A stretch of DNA of 35,037 nucleotides from Bacteroidota bacterium. Lineage in GTDB: Bacteria; Bacteroidota; Bacteroidia; 2-12-FULL-35-15. The DNA lies in NCBI GenBank assembly GCA_023251805.1, contig JAHEYB010000002.1:1-35037 (forward strand), given 5' to 3'. Position numbers and translations under genes: made by a program. Below, in pieces: positions 27,931 through 35,037 of the stretch. Position 1 is the stretch's first letter. Every line of letters begins with the position of its first letter. A model generated the notes under the pieces. That model saw only the letters and a program-made list of their open reading frames with translations, did not search any database and had not been told where the DNA came from.

Positions 27931-28344
27931 ATGGTACTTGCAGAAAATCAAAAAATTAGAATCGCTTCGAGGGCTGAGAACATCATCCTTGTTGAGCGAA
28001 TGATAGAAGATGTATGTGATTTATTCAACATCAGCGAAGATTATTATGGTAATATACTTGTTGCAATTACCGAAGCAGTAAACAATGCCATCTATCATGG
28101 TAATCAGGCTAATCCTAAGAAAAATATCGATATCTTTTTTAAATCTTTCCCCGATCACGTTTCTTTTATTGTAAAAGATGAAGGAAAAGGCTTTAATTAT
28201 GATAACCTACCGGATCCTACAAATCCTGAAAACATTGAAAATCCAAATGGTCGCGGTGTTTTTTTGATGCGCAACCTAGCCGATAAGGTTTCTTTTGAAG
28301 ATAATGGCAGTAAAGTGGTGTTGGATTTTAAAATGACCGCTTAA
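27931..28344 (+). CDS. RsbW-like anti-sigma factor / Ser-Thr kinase (HATPase_c)
   Basis: 137 residues from ATG 27931; a TTG at 27919 would extend it into the upstream gene and is unnecessary. The GHKL ATPase motifs are complete: N-box 'ITEAVNNAIYHGN' (46-58), G1 'DEGKGF' (83-88), G2 'GRGVFLMRNLAD' (107-118). Family knowledge: such single-domain kinases phosphorylate STAS antagonists and may hold a sigma factor; SpoIIE-type phosphatases reverse the phosphorylation. Three such phosphatases lie in this window, though none adjacent. It follows the DUF4175-like gene by one base. Its 3' end overlaps the convergent gene by four bases. Sigma binding versus a pure kinase role cannot be told from sequence. 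Confidence 0.87.
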   Translation: MVLAENQKIRIASRAENIILVERMIEDVCDLFNISEDYYGNILVAITEAVNNAIYHGNQANPKKNIDIFFKSFPDHVSFIVKDEGKGFNYDNLPDPTNPENIENPNGRGVFLMRNLADKVSFEDNGSKVVLDFKMTA

Positions 28345-29801
28345 TTGACCTTCATTTTCAGCCAATCGCTATAGTTGATTATATCTGTATCCGAACTACT
28401 ATTCAACATTATTCCATCAAGCAACATGTTAATTTCTTTTAGCAGTTGCTTGTTCTTTTTTATTCTGTCCGACTTCATCATTTTTTCTATCACCACAATT
28501 AAGTGCTTTTGACGAACATATTCTTCTTTCTTTAACAGCACCGAATATTCTTTTCTAATTCTATCCGATTTGTGTTCTAAATAATCGTAGTCATTTAACT
28601 CAAATCGTATCATCAATTCAAACACCGCTAACTTCAAGTGCCAAGCTTCATCCAAGTGTTTAAAAGCATCTTGCATCATTGGTTTCACTAAATGTTTTAA
28701 GGATTCTTTAAAATTCTTTTTCTCAAAATTTAATACTGCTAAATTCAAATACACAAATACATTGTAAATCGGAAGCTTTTTAATACTGCTATTGTCTTTT
28801 GCTTCATGTAATATTTCAATCGCTTTATCAATATTTTTAACCGAATAGTTTATCACCAAAGAATTATAGTAGTAAAACAAATATTTATCGTGCAATTGCC
28901 CATTAAACTCATCCATGGCAAGTTTCAACTTGTTGGCATATTCTAAAGAAAGGTCTGTTTTTTTATTTTTAAATAAGGAGTTGATCAAATACGTTAACAT
29001 TTGAAGTTTTGTATCGTGATTATTTTTATTAAATAATTTTTCTTTTGTGAACTCATCAAACGTTTTCAATAAATATTTTTCTAAGGATTTATAATCCTGT
29101 TGCTGAAGCAGGATGCGGCTTACCGACTGGTATATTTTAAATCGTAAAACCGGACTGTTTTTTACATCTTTGCTTTTTGCAAAATCGTTTACTGTTTTTT
29201 GTAAAAGCTGAAGAATTTCTGTGTTTTGTTTTGCGAAATTTTGCGAAACTTTTATACGGTAAATCAAAGCCGCTAAAATGTCATCAATCTCCTGTACCTT
29301 ATTAAGTTTAGAGCGATTATCTTTGCGTTTTTGAATGTATTCTTCCGGATTAATTTCCAATGTTTCGTGCGAAAGTTTAATGAACTCACCATAAATAATG
29401 TCCAACCATTCTAACTGCTCATTTTCGTTTGCTTTTCGAAACGCCTTGTTTAAATAGTAATAGGCGGTAGGGGCTTGTCCTTTACTTTGAAATAATCGCG
29501 ATAACAATAATAGATTTAAAATAATGTTGTATTCATTTGAGTCATAGTAATGAAGCGTTAAACTTTTTCCAATATCTTCAAAAAGCCTGTTTTTAAGCCG
29601 ATACAGCGCATTTTTATCTTCTCCTTGATATAGTTTCTTGAGAATTTTATCTTCATCGTAACCTGGATATTGTTTGCGGATGAAATCAAACAACACTTCA
29701 TCTTTGCGTTCCGTTGCTTTTTCAGTTCGATTGATAAAGAGTTTGAAATTTCGAATTTCCTCCTTGTTCATATTGCCTATCACTTCGGGAAGGATGTTCA
29801 T
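28341..29801 (-). CDS. All-helical protein of unknown function (TPR-like)
   Basis: 486 residues; I do not recognise the family. No signal peptide or membrane helix, so probably cytoplasmic. The sequence is almost wholly alpha-helical with pairs of helices of 34-40 residues, e.g. 'APTAYYYLNKAFRKA', 'KNIDKAIEILHEAKDN' and 'VYLNLAVLNFEKKNFKESL', which suggests degenerate TPR-type repeats. The N-terminus ('NMNKEEIRNFKLFINRTEK', 'KKLYQGEDKNALYRLKNRL') is charged and could bind a partner. Its stop overlaps that of the RsbW-like kinase on the other strand, and it is divergent from the small T9SS cargo gene. A TAAATTTG box lies upstream at 29862-29869. Confidence 0.7.
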   Translation of the reverse strand: MNILPEVIGNMNKEEIRNFKLFINRTEKATERKDEVLFDFIRKQYPGYDEDKILKKLYQGEDKNALYRLKNRLFEDIGKSLTLHYYDSNEYNIILNLLLLSRLFQSKGQAPTAYYYLNKAFRKANENEQLEWLDIIYGEFIKLSHETLEINPEEYIQKRKDNRSKLNKVQEIDDILAALIYRIKVSQNFAKQNTEILQLLQKTVNDFAKSKDVKNSPVLRFKIYQSVSRILLQQQDYKSLEKYLLKTFDEFTKEKLFNKNNHDTKLQMLTYLINSLFKNKKTDLSLEYANKLKLAMDEFNGQLHDKYLFYYYNSLVINYSVKNIDKAIEILHEAKDNSSIKKLPIYNVFVYLNLAVLNFEKKNFKESLKHLVKPMMQDAFKHLDEAWHLKLAVFELMIRFELNDYDYLEHKSDRIRKEYSVLLKKEEYVRQKHLIVVIEKMMKSDRIKKNKQLLKEINMLLDGIMLNSSSDTDIINYSDWLKMKVN

Positions 29802-29861
29802 TTTTATAGTTTTTATCCTCTAAAGTCTTAGTAAAGGAGGTTTGAATACGTAAGAAAATTA

Positions 29862-29869
29862 CAAATTTA
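29862..29869 (-). promoter_or_regulatory. -7 box TAAATTTG for the helical protein gene
   Basis: Perfect TAnnTTTG on the minus strand, 60 bases before the ATG at 29801. Surrounding sequence is very AT-rich, so chance occurrence is possible. Confidence 0.4.
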
Positions 29870-29893
29870 ATTTAATATACCAAAATATTTAAA

Positions 29894-29901
29894 TACTTTT
29901 G
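29894..29901 (+). promoter_or_regulatory. -7 box TACTTTTG for T9SS cargo gene
   Basis: Perfect TAnnTTTG, 36 bases before the ATG at 29938. It overlaps an upstream in-frame TTG (29899), which argues against that TTG as the start. Confidence 0.55.
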
Positions 29902-29937
29902 ATTAGAAAACATCCCGAAAACTTAAAATTATTAGTT

Positions 29938-30627
29938 ATGAAAAAAAATCTGCTACTACTTTTATGCTTGTTCTTGCTCAAATCTAACAAAAGCAATGCG
30001 CAAGCCGCCTTGGGAATAAGTCAATATGCCTACACCGTATATAACGATACCGTTCCTGCTTATTCATTTGATAGCGTAAAGATTTTTGTGGTAAACAAGG
30101 GGGCTTCAACCTTTAATGATAACTTTCAAATAATAACTTCCGTTGGCGACTCTACTCTGGCAAATTTACACAGAGTAGATACTGCTTACTCTTTCTTTGC
30201 ACCCGTTCTTCCCCCGGGAGATAGCGTTGCTTATACACTTTATCCTTATTATTTTATTGGTGACTCCACTTATCAATACCATTATGACATCAATGTAATT
30301 GTTATTTGGCCGATAGCACTTACAGCCGGTACAAGTGATTCGCTTCAGTTTAATATTGTGATTCTTTTGAATGCAGACGTTCAGGAAATTGACTTAACCC
30401 AATATATTAAGGCGTATCCGAACCCTACAACAGGTAGTTTTAAACTAGAAAACAGTTCAGAAAAAGCCATTGAAGAAGTAAGAATTTACGATTCATCCGG
30501 CCGTTTGATTCAAGTAGAGAAAACCCCTTCCTCTATATGTACTGACGAATGGAAAAAAGGGACATATCTGGTCAAAATTCAACTAGATAACAACCAAACC
30601 AAAACGATTCGAGTCATCAAACAATAA
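29938..30627 (+). CDS. Small secreted protein with T9SS type A sorting domain
   Basis: 229 residues from ATG 29938. Signal peptide 'LLLLLCLFLLKSNKSNAQ' (cut near 21), a beta-sandwich-like middle ('VKIFVVNKGASTFNDNFQI', 'FAPVLPPGDSVAYTLYPY') that resembles a CARDB-type fold, and a C-terminal Por secretion domain (about 155-229: 'IKAYPNPTTGSFKLE', 'VRIYDSSGRLI', 'WKKGTYLVKI'). It should be exported across the outer membrane by T9SS and attached or released. No enzymatic motif seen, so probably a structural or binding surface protein. The start is set by the leader and by the -7 box just upstream. The gene ends in a strong terminator. Confidence 0.83.
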   Translation: MKKNLLLLLCLFLLKSNKSNAQAALGISQYAYTVYNDTVPAYSFDSVKIFVVNKGASTFNDNFQIITSVGDSTLANLHRVDTAYSFFAPVLPPGDSVAYTLYPYYFIGDSTYQYHYDINVIVIWPIALTAGTSDSLQFNIVILLNADVQEIDLTQYIKAYPNPTTGSFKLENSSEKAIEEVRIYDSSGRLIQVEKTPSSICTDEWKKGTYLVKIQLDNNQTKTIRVIKQ

Positions 30628-30644
30628 TAATTCCGCCATATCTA

Positions 30645-30686
30645 AACGACCTCTCTACTTAAACACAGAGAGGTCGTTCTTATTCA
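30645..30686 (+). terminator. Intrinsic terminator
   Basis: Twelve-base-pair perfect stem AACGACCTCTCT / AGAGAGGTCGTT (30645-30656, 30667-30678), 10-base loop, followed by a T-rich tail. It lies 17 bp after the T9SS cargo stop codon. Confidence 0.85.
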
Positions 30687-30695
30687 TTATCTTTG
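30682..30695 (+). promoter_or_regulatory. Promoter, -7 box TATCTTTG, leaderless spacing
   Basis: ATTCATTATCTTTG ends four bases before the ATG at 30700. The motif matches ATTCAYTAYNTTTG seen at 11015 and 24469. A start of transcription at the ATG itself is implied. It abuts the tail of the preceding terminator. Confidence 0.55.
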
Positions 30696-30699
30696 CATT

Positions 30700-31038
30700 A
30701 TGGACACAGAATTTGAATTCCAAAAGGTATTAAAACAGCTTTCAAAACAGTTTGGGGATGATATAGATATACAAGGCTTGCTTTTCATCATTGGACTGCA
30801 AGAGCTGGGAAAAGGGAAGATTAAACTATCGAAAAACGAAAAGCTGGATGTTATGCACATTGCTATTTGCACCCTACTTTCTCCTTATGGATATTACGAA
30901 TACGAGGGCTTGGATAAAGACGGCTGGCCACATTGGAAAACAACCGAAAAACTGCCACCATTAAAACCGGCACAGCAACAAGAAATCATAAAACAAGCAG
31001 TAGTTGAATACTTTAAAACTGTCGAAACTCAGCCTTAA
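30700..31038 (+). CDS. Conserved small protein of unknown function
   Basis: 112 residues, cytoplasmic, no leader or membrane helix. The N-terminal two-thirds is helical ('FQKVLKQLSKQFGDDIDI', 'KLSKNEKLDVMHIAICTLL') and is followed by 'YGYYEYEGLDKDGWPHW', an aromatic-rich block that looks conserved, and a last helix. I recall similar short proteins across Bacteroidota but no assigned function. It ends directly against the stop of the convergent lipoprotein gene, with adjoining stop codons and no space for a separate terminator. Confidence 0.75.
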   Translation: MDTEFEFQKVLKQLSKQFGDDIDIQGLLFIIGLQELGKGKIKLSKNEKLDVMHIAICTLLSPYGYYEYEGLDKDGWPHWKTTEKLPPLKPAQQQEIIKQAVVEYFKTVETQP

Positions 31039-31395
31039 TTATTGGATTTTTACAGTAACGTCTGCGTCTTTTCCAGGCTCATCTAAGCGAAGAACACCTA
31101 CCCCCGTTCCAGGATATGCAGGATGTGTAGCTTTTACATCAAAAATTGCAGGTAGTTTTACATCAAAAGAAGCATCCCCCGACCCATCGGTTGTGTTTTC
31201 ATAAACCACATCACCACTCACAGAAGGTGCCGCAAGTTGCACTGTAGCACCTGAAATAACAGCACCATTTGTGTCAACCACTTTCACTTTTCCGTGACAA
31301 GTTTTGTCTTTATTGCAAGAAGTAGAAACGAATACTATTGATAGTAATGCTACCACTGCTGCAGTTGCTAAAATTCTGTTGACTAAAGTTTTCAT
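31039..31395 (-). CDS. Small lipoprotein with carboxypeptidase-regulatory-like domain
   Basis: 118 residues. The leader 'AAVVALLSIVFVSTSC' ends in a lipobox, so Cys27 is probably lipidated and the protein held in a membrane. The rest is one Ig-like or CarboxypepD_reg-type beta sandwich: 'GKVKVVDTNGAVISGATVQL', 'TTDGSGDASFDVKLPAIFDV', 'DADVTVKIQ'. In Bacteroidota such domains sit in surface or periplasmic proteins and bind partners or act as spacers; as a free-standing lipoprotein the role is unknown. It begins 84 bp from the divergent cyclophilin gene. No clear -7 box was seen on its strand. Confidence 0.78.
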   Translation of the reverse strand: MKTLVNRILATAAVVALLSIVFVSTSCNKDKTCHGKVKVVDTNGAVISGATVQLAAPSVSGDVVYENTTDGSGDASFDVKLPAIFDVKATHPAYPGTGVGVLRLDEPGKDADVTVKIQ

Positions 31396-31438
31396 GATCT
31401 ATTTTTTTAATACTAAATTTCGGTACGATGAATGTAAG

Positions 31439-31456
31439 ACTTGATTATCTTTACAA
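31439..31456 (+). promoter_or_regulatory. Promoter candidate with TATCTTTA box
   Basis: ACTTGATTATCTTTACAA, 17 of 18 bases identical to 15855-15872. The box TATCTTTA (31446-31453) lies 26 bases before the ATG at 31480. Confidence 0.5.
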
Positions 31457-31479
31457 CTAACAAATTTAATAAAATTAAA

Positions 31480-32325
31480 ATGAATAACAAAAAACTTTTC
31501 GTGCGATTTTCATTTGTTTTAGGGCTTTTTTTGATGATTACCTCATTTAACACCCCTGATTACAAGGGTTCGGGGAACATGAACGTGCTAATTAAGACTA
31601 CTTACGGGGATATTAAGATAAAACTATACAACGAAACACCTCTTCACCGCGATAATTTCTTAAAACTGGCAAAAACTCATTATTTAGATAGCCTTTTGTT
31701 TCATCGAGTTATCCAAAAGTTCATGATTCAAGGTGGCGACCCAAATTCGAAAAATGCTATTCCCGGAGAATTATTAGGTGAGGGCGGACCGGATTATACA
31801 ATTCCCGCAGAAATAAATCGCAGCATTTTTCATAAAAAAGGCGCCTTGGCCGCTGCTCGCGAAAGTGATTTGGACAATCCAACTCAAGCTTCCTCCGGTT
31901 CACAGTTTTATATTGTACAAGGGAAAACTTATACCGATTCTTTACTCCAGATTCAAGCAGGTAGAATTACGAAAAGAACCCTTTTCAGCTATATTGTTCG
32001 CCTTCCTGAAAATCAACATTACATTGCTGATTACAACCATTATTCAAAAGCTGAAAAAGTAGATAGCATGAAATACATCAACGATATTTTTGATGCGCTT
32101 GTTGAAAAAGAATTACCCAATGTGGCACCATACAAATTTACTCCTGAACAAACAAAAGCGTATACCACTATTGGCGGAACTCCATCTTTAGATAATACTT
32201 ATACTGTTTTCGGAGAAGTATATGAAGGGCTGGAGATTGTAGATAAAATTGCAGAACAAAAAACAGATAAAAATGCGCGACCAATTGAAGATATCCGAAT
32301 CATCAGTGTTTCAATTATTCCTTAA
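31480..32325 (+). CDS. Secreted cyclophilin-type peptidyl-prolyl isomerase with insert
   Basis: 281 residues from ATG 31480 (an upstream in-frame TTG at 31441 lies inside the promoter-like repeat and is rejected). Signal peptide or N-terminal anchor 'FSFVLGLFLMITSF' (11-24), then a cyclophilin fold: 'TTYGDIKIKLY', 'FHRVIQKFMIQGGDP' with catalytic Arg76, 'GSQFYIV' (140-146) and 'YTVFGEV' (241-247). Between the last two lies an insert of about 80 residues (149-228), helical and charged, absent from compact bacterial cyclophilins. The enzyme should speed proline isomerisation in exported proteins in the periplasm. It ends 26 bp before pheS and may be co-transcribed with it. Confidence 0.87.
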   Translation: MNNKKLFVRFSFVLGLFLMITSFNTPDYKGSGNMNVLIKTTYGDIKIKLYNETPLHRDNFLKLAKTHYLDSLLFHRVIQKFMIQGGDPNSKNAIPGELLGEGGPDYTIPAEINRSIFHKKGALAAARESDLDNPTQASSGSQFYIVQGKTYTDSLLQIQAGRITKRTLFSYIVRLPENQHYIADYNHYSKAEKVDSMKYINDIFDALVEKELPNVAPYKFTPEQTKAYTTIGGTPSLDNTYTVFGEVYEGLEIVDKIAEQKTDKNARPIEDIRIISVSIIP

Positions 32326-32351
32326 CTTGGCGCTTTATTTTTAATATACTG

Positions 32352-33374
32352 ATGAAAGACCGCATAGAAGAATTATTAAATGAAATAGAAGCATTTACCG
32401 CTAGCAGTAAAGAGCACGTGGAAGAGTTCCGCATAAAAATACTTTCCAAAAAAGGAAAAGTAACCGAATTATTTGACGAATTTAAATCGGTTGCGCCTGA
32501 AATGAGAAAAGAAGTCGGAGTTAGACTCAATGAATTAAAAAACAGAGCGCAAGCTAAAATCAATGTTCTCAAAGAAAAATTTGAGCACACAAATGATGCT
32601 GTTGATTCAACAAGTGACCTTACTCTTCCTGCAGAAAACATCTCCCTTGGCTCTCGTCATCCTTTATCAATTGTAAGAAATCAAATTGTGGAAATTTTTT
32701 CACGAATTGGATTTACCGTTTCTGACGGACCCGAAATTGAAGACGACTGGCATAATTTTACAGCATTAAATACACCTGCCGATCATCCTGCTCGTGACAT
32801 GCAAGATACTTTTTACATCAGCGAAAATCCGGATATCGTTTTAAGAACACAAACTTCATCCGTGCAAGTGCATGTGATGGAAGGCTCTGAACCGCCTATC
32901 CGAACTATTTCTCCGGGACGCGTATATCGTAACGAAGCCATTTCTGCTCGTGCACATTGTCAGTTTCATCAAGTGGAAGGTTTATACATTGATAAAAAAG
33001 TTTCGTTTGCCGATTTAAAACAAACGCTCTTGTATTTTTCGAAAGAGATGTTTGGTGAAGAAACAAAAATTCGTCTGCGTCCTTCTTATTTTCCTTTCAC
33101 AGAAATTAGTGCTGAAATGGATATATCTTGTCCGTTTTGCAAAGGTGATGGCTGCAATATTTGTAAAGGTGCTGGCTGGGTGGAAATTTTGGGCTGTGGT
33201 ATGGTCGACCCTTCTGTACTTGATAATTGTAAAATTGACAGTAAACAATACAGCGGATTTGCATTCGGAATGGGAATTGAACGCATTGCCATGTTAAAAT
33301 ATCAAGTAAAAGATTTGCGTTTGTTTTCTGAAAATGATGTTCGTTTCTTGAAACAATTTAAATCTGTTATATAG
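32352..33374 (+). CDS. pheS: Phenylalanyl-tRNA synthetase alpha subunit
   Basis: 340 residues, the catalytic subunit of the alpha2-beta2 enzyme that charges tRNA-Phe. An N-terminal coiled coil (about 1-80) binds tRNA; class II motifs follow: 'SRHPLSIVRNQIVEIFSRIG' (101-120), motif 2 around 'FHQVEGLYI' (205-213) and motif 3 'GFAFGMGIERIAML' (302-315). A small Cys cluster 'CPFCKGDGCNIC' (Cys260, 263, 268, 271) could hold zinc, a feature I recall in other Bacteroidota PheS. Length is near the usual 330-345. pheT is not in the window, so the two subunits are unlinked here. It starts 26 bp after the cyclophilin gene and ends before a repeat-rich gap. Confidence 0.96.
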   Translation: MKDRIEELLNEIEAFTASSKEHVEEFRIKILSKKGKVTELFDEFKSVAPEMRKEVGVRLNELKNRAQAKINVLKEKFEHTNDAVDSTSDLTLPAENISLGSRHPLSIVRNQIVEIFSRIGFTVSDGPEIEDDWHNFTALNTPADHPARDMQDTFYISENPDIVLRTQTSSVQVHVMEGSEPPIRTISPGRVYRNEAISARAHCQFHQVEGLYIDKKVSFADLKQTLLYFSKEMFGEETKIRLRPSYFPFTEISAEMDISCPFCKGDGCNICKGAGWVEILGCGMVDPSVLDNCKIDSKQYSGFAFGMGIERIAMLKYQVKDLRLFSENDVRFLKQFKSVI

Positions 33375-33392
33375 ATACGGCTCTCGACTTCC

Positions 33393-33471
33393 CGCCCGGA
33401 TGAATCCGTTCGGACGGGCGCTCGAACTGACTTCCGGAGCGTCATTGCGAGGGAGGAAGGACCGCGGCAAT
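33393..33471. repeat. REP-like palindrome cluster after pheS
   Basis: First hairpin: CGCCCG (33393-33398) with CGGGCG (33415-33420). Second: ATTGC (33444-33448) with GCAAT (33467-33471), in the context GTCATTGCGAGGG...CGGCAATCTC, a form I recall as very common dispersed palindromes in bacterial genomes. The block is clearly richer in G+C than the genes around it. It may also act as a transcription stop or mRNA stabiliser for pheS. Confidence 0.6.
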
Positions 33472-33484
33472 CTCACCATATATT

Positions 33485-33796
33485 ATGTCAAGACTATTGC
33501 AAATTGAAGAAATGCTAAAGAATGAGTCCAACGACTCGTTCTTAAACTATGCATTAGCGCTAGAATATGCAAAAGAAAATAATGTAGTAAAAGCTATTGA
33601 ATTAATTGAAGCATTACTTGCGCGCGATGAAAATTATTTAGGTGCGTATTATCAATTGGGGAAATATTACGAAGCAATGGAAAATCCCAAACAAGCAATT
33701 AATACTTACAATAAAGGCGTGTCCATTGCTCAAAAACAAAAAAACAACAAAGCGCTAGGGGAACTCAATGAAGCATTGTGGATGTTGGAGGATTGA
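33485..33796 (+). CDS. Small tetratricopeptide repeat protein
   Basis: 103 residues, cytoplasmic, made of two to three TPR-type helix pairs: 'SFLNYALALEYAKENNVVKA', 'YLGAYYQLGKYYEAMENPKQ', 'AINTYNKGVSIAQKQKN' and a capping helix. It should act as an adaptor binding another protein. ATG start at 33485 directly follows the repeat cluster after pheS. The last codons and the stop (33776-33796) are duplicated imperfectly 81 bp downstream. No partner can be named from context. Confidence 0.82.
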   Translation: MSRLLQIEEMLKNESNDSFLNYALALEYAKENNVVKAIELIEALLARDENYLGAYYQLGKYYEAMENPKQAINTYNKGVSIAQKQKNNKALGELNEALWMLED

Positions 33797-33877
33797 TCCT
33801 GCCAAACCAAACGTTTAATAGGACGTCACCCTGAGCATGACAGCACAAATGACACTTTGTGAATGTTGGAGAATTGA
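33776..33877 (+). repeat. Imperfect 21-bp direct repeat, one copy at the TPR gene end
   Basis: 33776-33796 (the final codons of the TPR gene, ending GGAGGATTGA) and 33857-33877 (ending GGAGAATTGA) match at 19 of 21 bases, both differences being G to A. The 60 bp between them include GTCACCCTGAGC, another sequence that looks like a dispersed palindrome half. Confidence 0.65.
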
Positions 33878-33878
33878 A

Positions 33879-35037
33879 CTACTTCAACGAATCATACACT
33901 TTCGTCACTTTTTCTTTTTGAACTTTTGCGCTTTCAATATCTGCTTCAAGCACACGTGTATCTGCACTCGGATTTATCTCTTTTAATTTTTTGATTTTTT
34001 CGGAACTAAAAATAATTTTATCATCATACATATCGGCAATTTCTTTTACTGCTTTTTTTGCATAATACGCCACCCACTTAATTGTTCCCTCATCTTTTGC
34101 AATGCCTGCAAACACCTCCACTCCGGCATTCACCGTCTCATCCTTTTTATCTTTTTTTAGAAATGATGAATATTGAGAAATGTAACCAATCAAATTAAAG
34201 CCCGTAAATTTTGAAGCTGCTTTTACAAAAAAATCATTGTTTTCATCTGAGCCATTTGCAGAATACAAATCTGTAATGGCGTATAGTACATCCATGTTTT
34301 TTTCATTCTCATACATTTTTGCAACAGCCATAGCATCTGCCACATTCATCTTTCCAATAGCAGAAAGTGACGAACTAAAAACGTAATATGATTTGTCTTT
34401 CAAACCATCGTTGTAAAGTGTTTCCAAGTCTGCATCTTTGAAGTGAGCCGACAAATATTCCAGAGCAAGTGCTCGAACTGCTGACTTAACATCATTTTTA
34501 GCAAGATCAACCAATTTTTCTTTTATTTCTTTTTCATGACCTGCCTCAATGTTTTTCAAGGCATCAATCGCATCCAAACGCAAATTCCAGAATTTATCGT
34601 TCAGTGCTTTTATAACTATTCGCGTAGCCGCTGAATCATATCCCTTTACTTCAAATCCTTGAAGTGCTTCTGCTCTGTCCAAATACAAAGGTGCATTATC
34701 ATATTGAAATACTAATTCTTTTTGCGTTTTGTTCACACTCTTCGTGCACAATACCATTTTTTCTGCGTCAATATTTATTAAATCTGGTTCGGTTGGAGCA
34801 TCAAATTCAAAAACCTCCTCTGCTTTACGAATATCTATTTTTTTACGAATTACCGTTTCCCCCCAATACAAATCAACATACATGGGGATTCTAAACAAGG
34901 GAGTAGTAGAAAAATCCTGCGTTTGTTTAATTATAATTTTTATTTTTTTGGCTGTTGCATCGTATGCTGTTGTTTCATATAAACTAGGGTGTCCGGGCGA
35001 CAAAAACCATTGGTTAAAAAACCAGTTTAAATCTTCC
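33879..35037 (-). CDS. M1 family aminopeptidase, C-terminal part (cut by right edge)
   Basis: The frame is open to the right edge; reading beyond the TTG at 35003 gives 'EDLNWFFNQWFLSPGHPSL', the junction that follows the catalytic domain in M1-family (ERAP/LTA4H-like) metallopeptidases. About 386 residues are visible: a beta-sandwich domain ('FRIPMYVDLYWGETVIRKK') and a helical HEAT/ARM-like C-terminal part ('WNLRLDAIDALKNIEAG', 'VKSAVRALALEYLSAHFKD', 'YYVFSSSLSAIGKM'). The zinc motif HExxH and signal peptide lie outside the window, so activity cannot be judged. In this family the C-terminal helices shape the substrate channel. Confidence 0.83.
   Translation of the reverse strand, partial: EDLNWFFNQWFLSPGHPSLYETTAYDATAKKIKIIIKQTQDFSTTPLFRIPMYVDLYWGETVIRKKIDIRKAEEVFEFDAPTEPDLINIDAEKMVLCTKSVNKTQKELVFQYDNAPLYLDRAEALQGFEVKGYDSAATRIVIKALNDKFWNLRLDAIDALKNIEAGHEKEIKEKLVDLAKNDVKSAVRALALEYLSAHFKDADLETLYNDGLKDKSYYVFSSSLSAIGKMNVADAMAVAKMYENEKNMDVLYAITDLYSANGSDENNDFFVKAASKFTGFNLIGYISQYSSFLKKDKKDETVNAGVEVFAGIAKDEGTIKWVAYYAKKAVKEIADMYDDKIIFSSEKIKKLKEINPSADTRVLEADIESAKVQKEKVTKVYDSLK

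Noticed and set aside
33294-33479. Minus-strand frame MVRLPRSFLPRNDAPEV
   Set aside because: It is a translation of the REP-like palindromes after pheS and overlaps the pheS 3' end; such peptides are common false predictions.

Overview
The window is an AT-rich chromosomal piece that looks like a free-living or environmental member of the Bacteroidota. The support is direct: type IX secretion (T9SS) sorting domains of both kinds (CHU_C/gliding type in the first large gene, Por type A in two others), SprB repeats, Reg_prop/Y_Y_Y periplasmic sensors, a DUF4175-like membrane protein, and several promoters with the Bacteroidota -7 box TAnnTTTG. I see no rRNA, tRNA, CRISPR array, transposase or phage gene. 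Both ends cut through genes.

Left part (1-10825): the 3' end of a lipocalin-like gene meets, across a shared terminator, a 1191-residue secreted SprB/PKD protein on the minus strand. A non-coding stretch with an inverted pair of G/C-tract palindromic repeats follows. Then comes a tightly packed minus-strand operon: a propeller-sensor SpoIIE-type phosphatase (1069 aa), an S66 LD-carboxypeptidase with a Tat-like leader (stop and start codons abut as TAAATG), and a TPR-sensor SpoIIE-type phosphatase (743 aa).

Middle (10826-24326): an ABC-F ATPase whose second Walker A is degenerate, a secreted thioredoxin-fold protein with a T9SS tail, a DEAD-box helicase, a 328-bp non-coding stretch with large hairpins, an acyltransferase, and a secreted protein of unknown function 18 bp ahead of a third SpoIIE-type phosphatase (1050 aa, propeller sensor). 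A methionine locus follows: a gamma-family PLP sulfhydrylase/lyase and an OsmC protein on the minus strand, divergent from metX. Then a secreted M28 peptidase lies in one operon with ferritin.

Right part (24327-35037): a DUF4175-like coiled-coil membrane protein followed after one base by an RsbW-like anti-sigma kinase; a helical protein of unknown function; a small T9SS cargo protein; small conserved and lipoprotein genes; a secreted cyclophilin with a large insert; pheS; a small TPR protein; and the C-terminal part of an M1-family aminopeptidase running off the right edge.

How they may work together: three membrane-anchored SpoIIE phosphatases and one RsbW-like kinase in 24 kb suggest partner-switching (Ser/Thr phosphorylation of STAS antagonists) as a signalling mode in this organism, with periplasmic propellers or TPRs as input in place of the histidine-kinase output usual for such sensors. 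No STAS protein or sigma factor is in the window, so the circuit is incomplete here. Dispersed palindromic repeats occupy most of the larger gene-free gaps, and one copy forms the leader immediately before metX.
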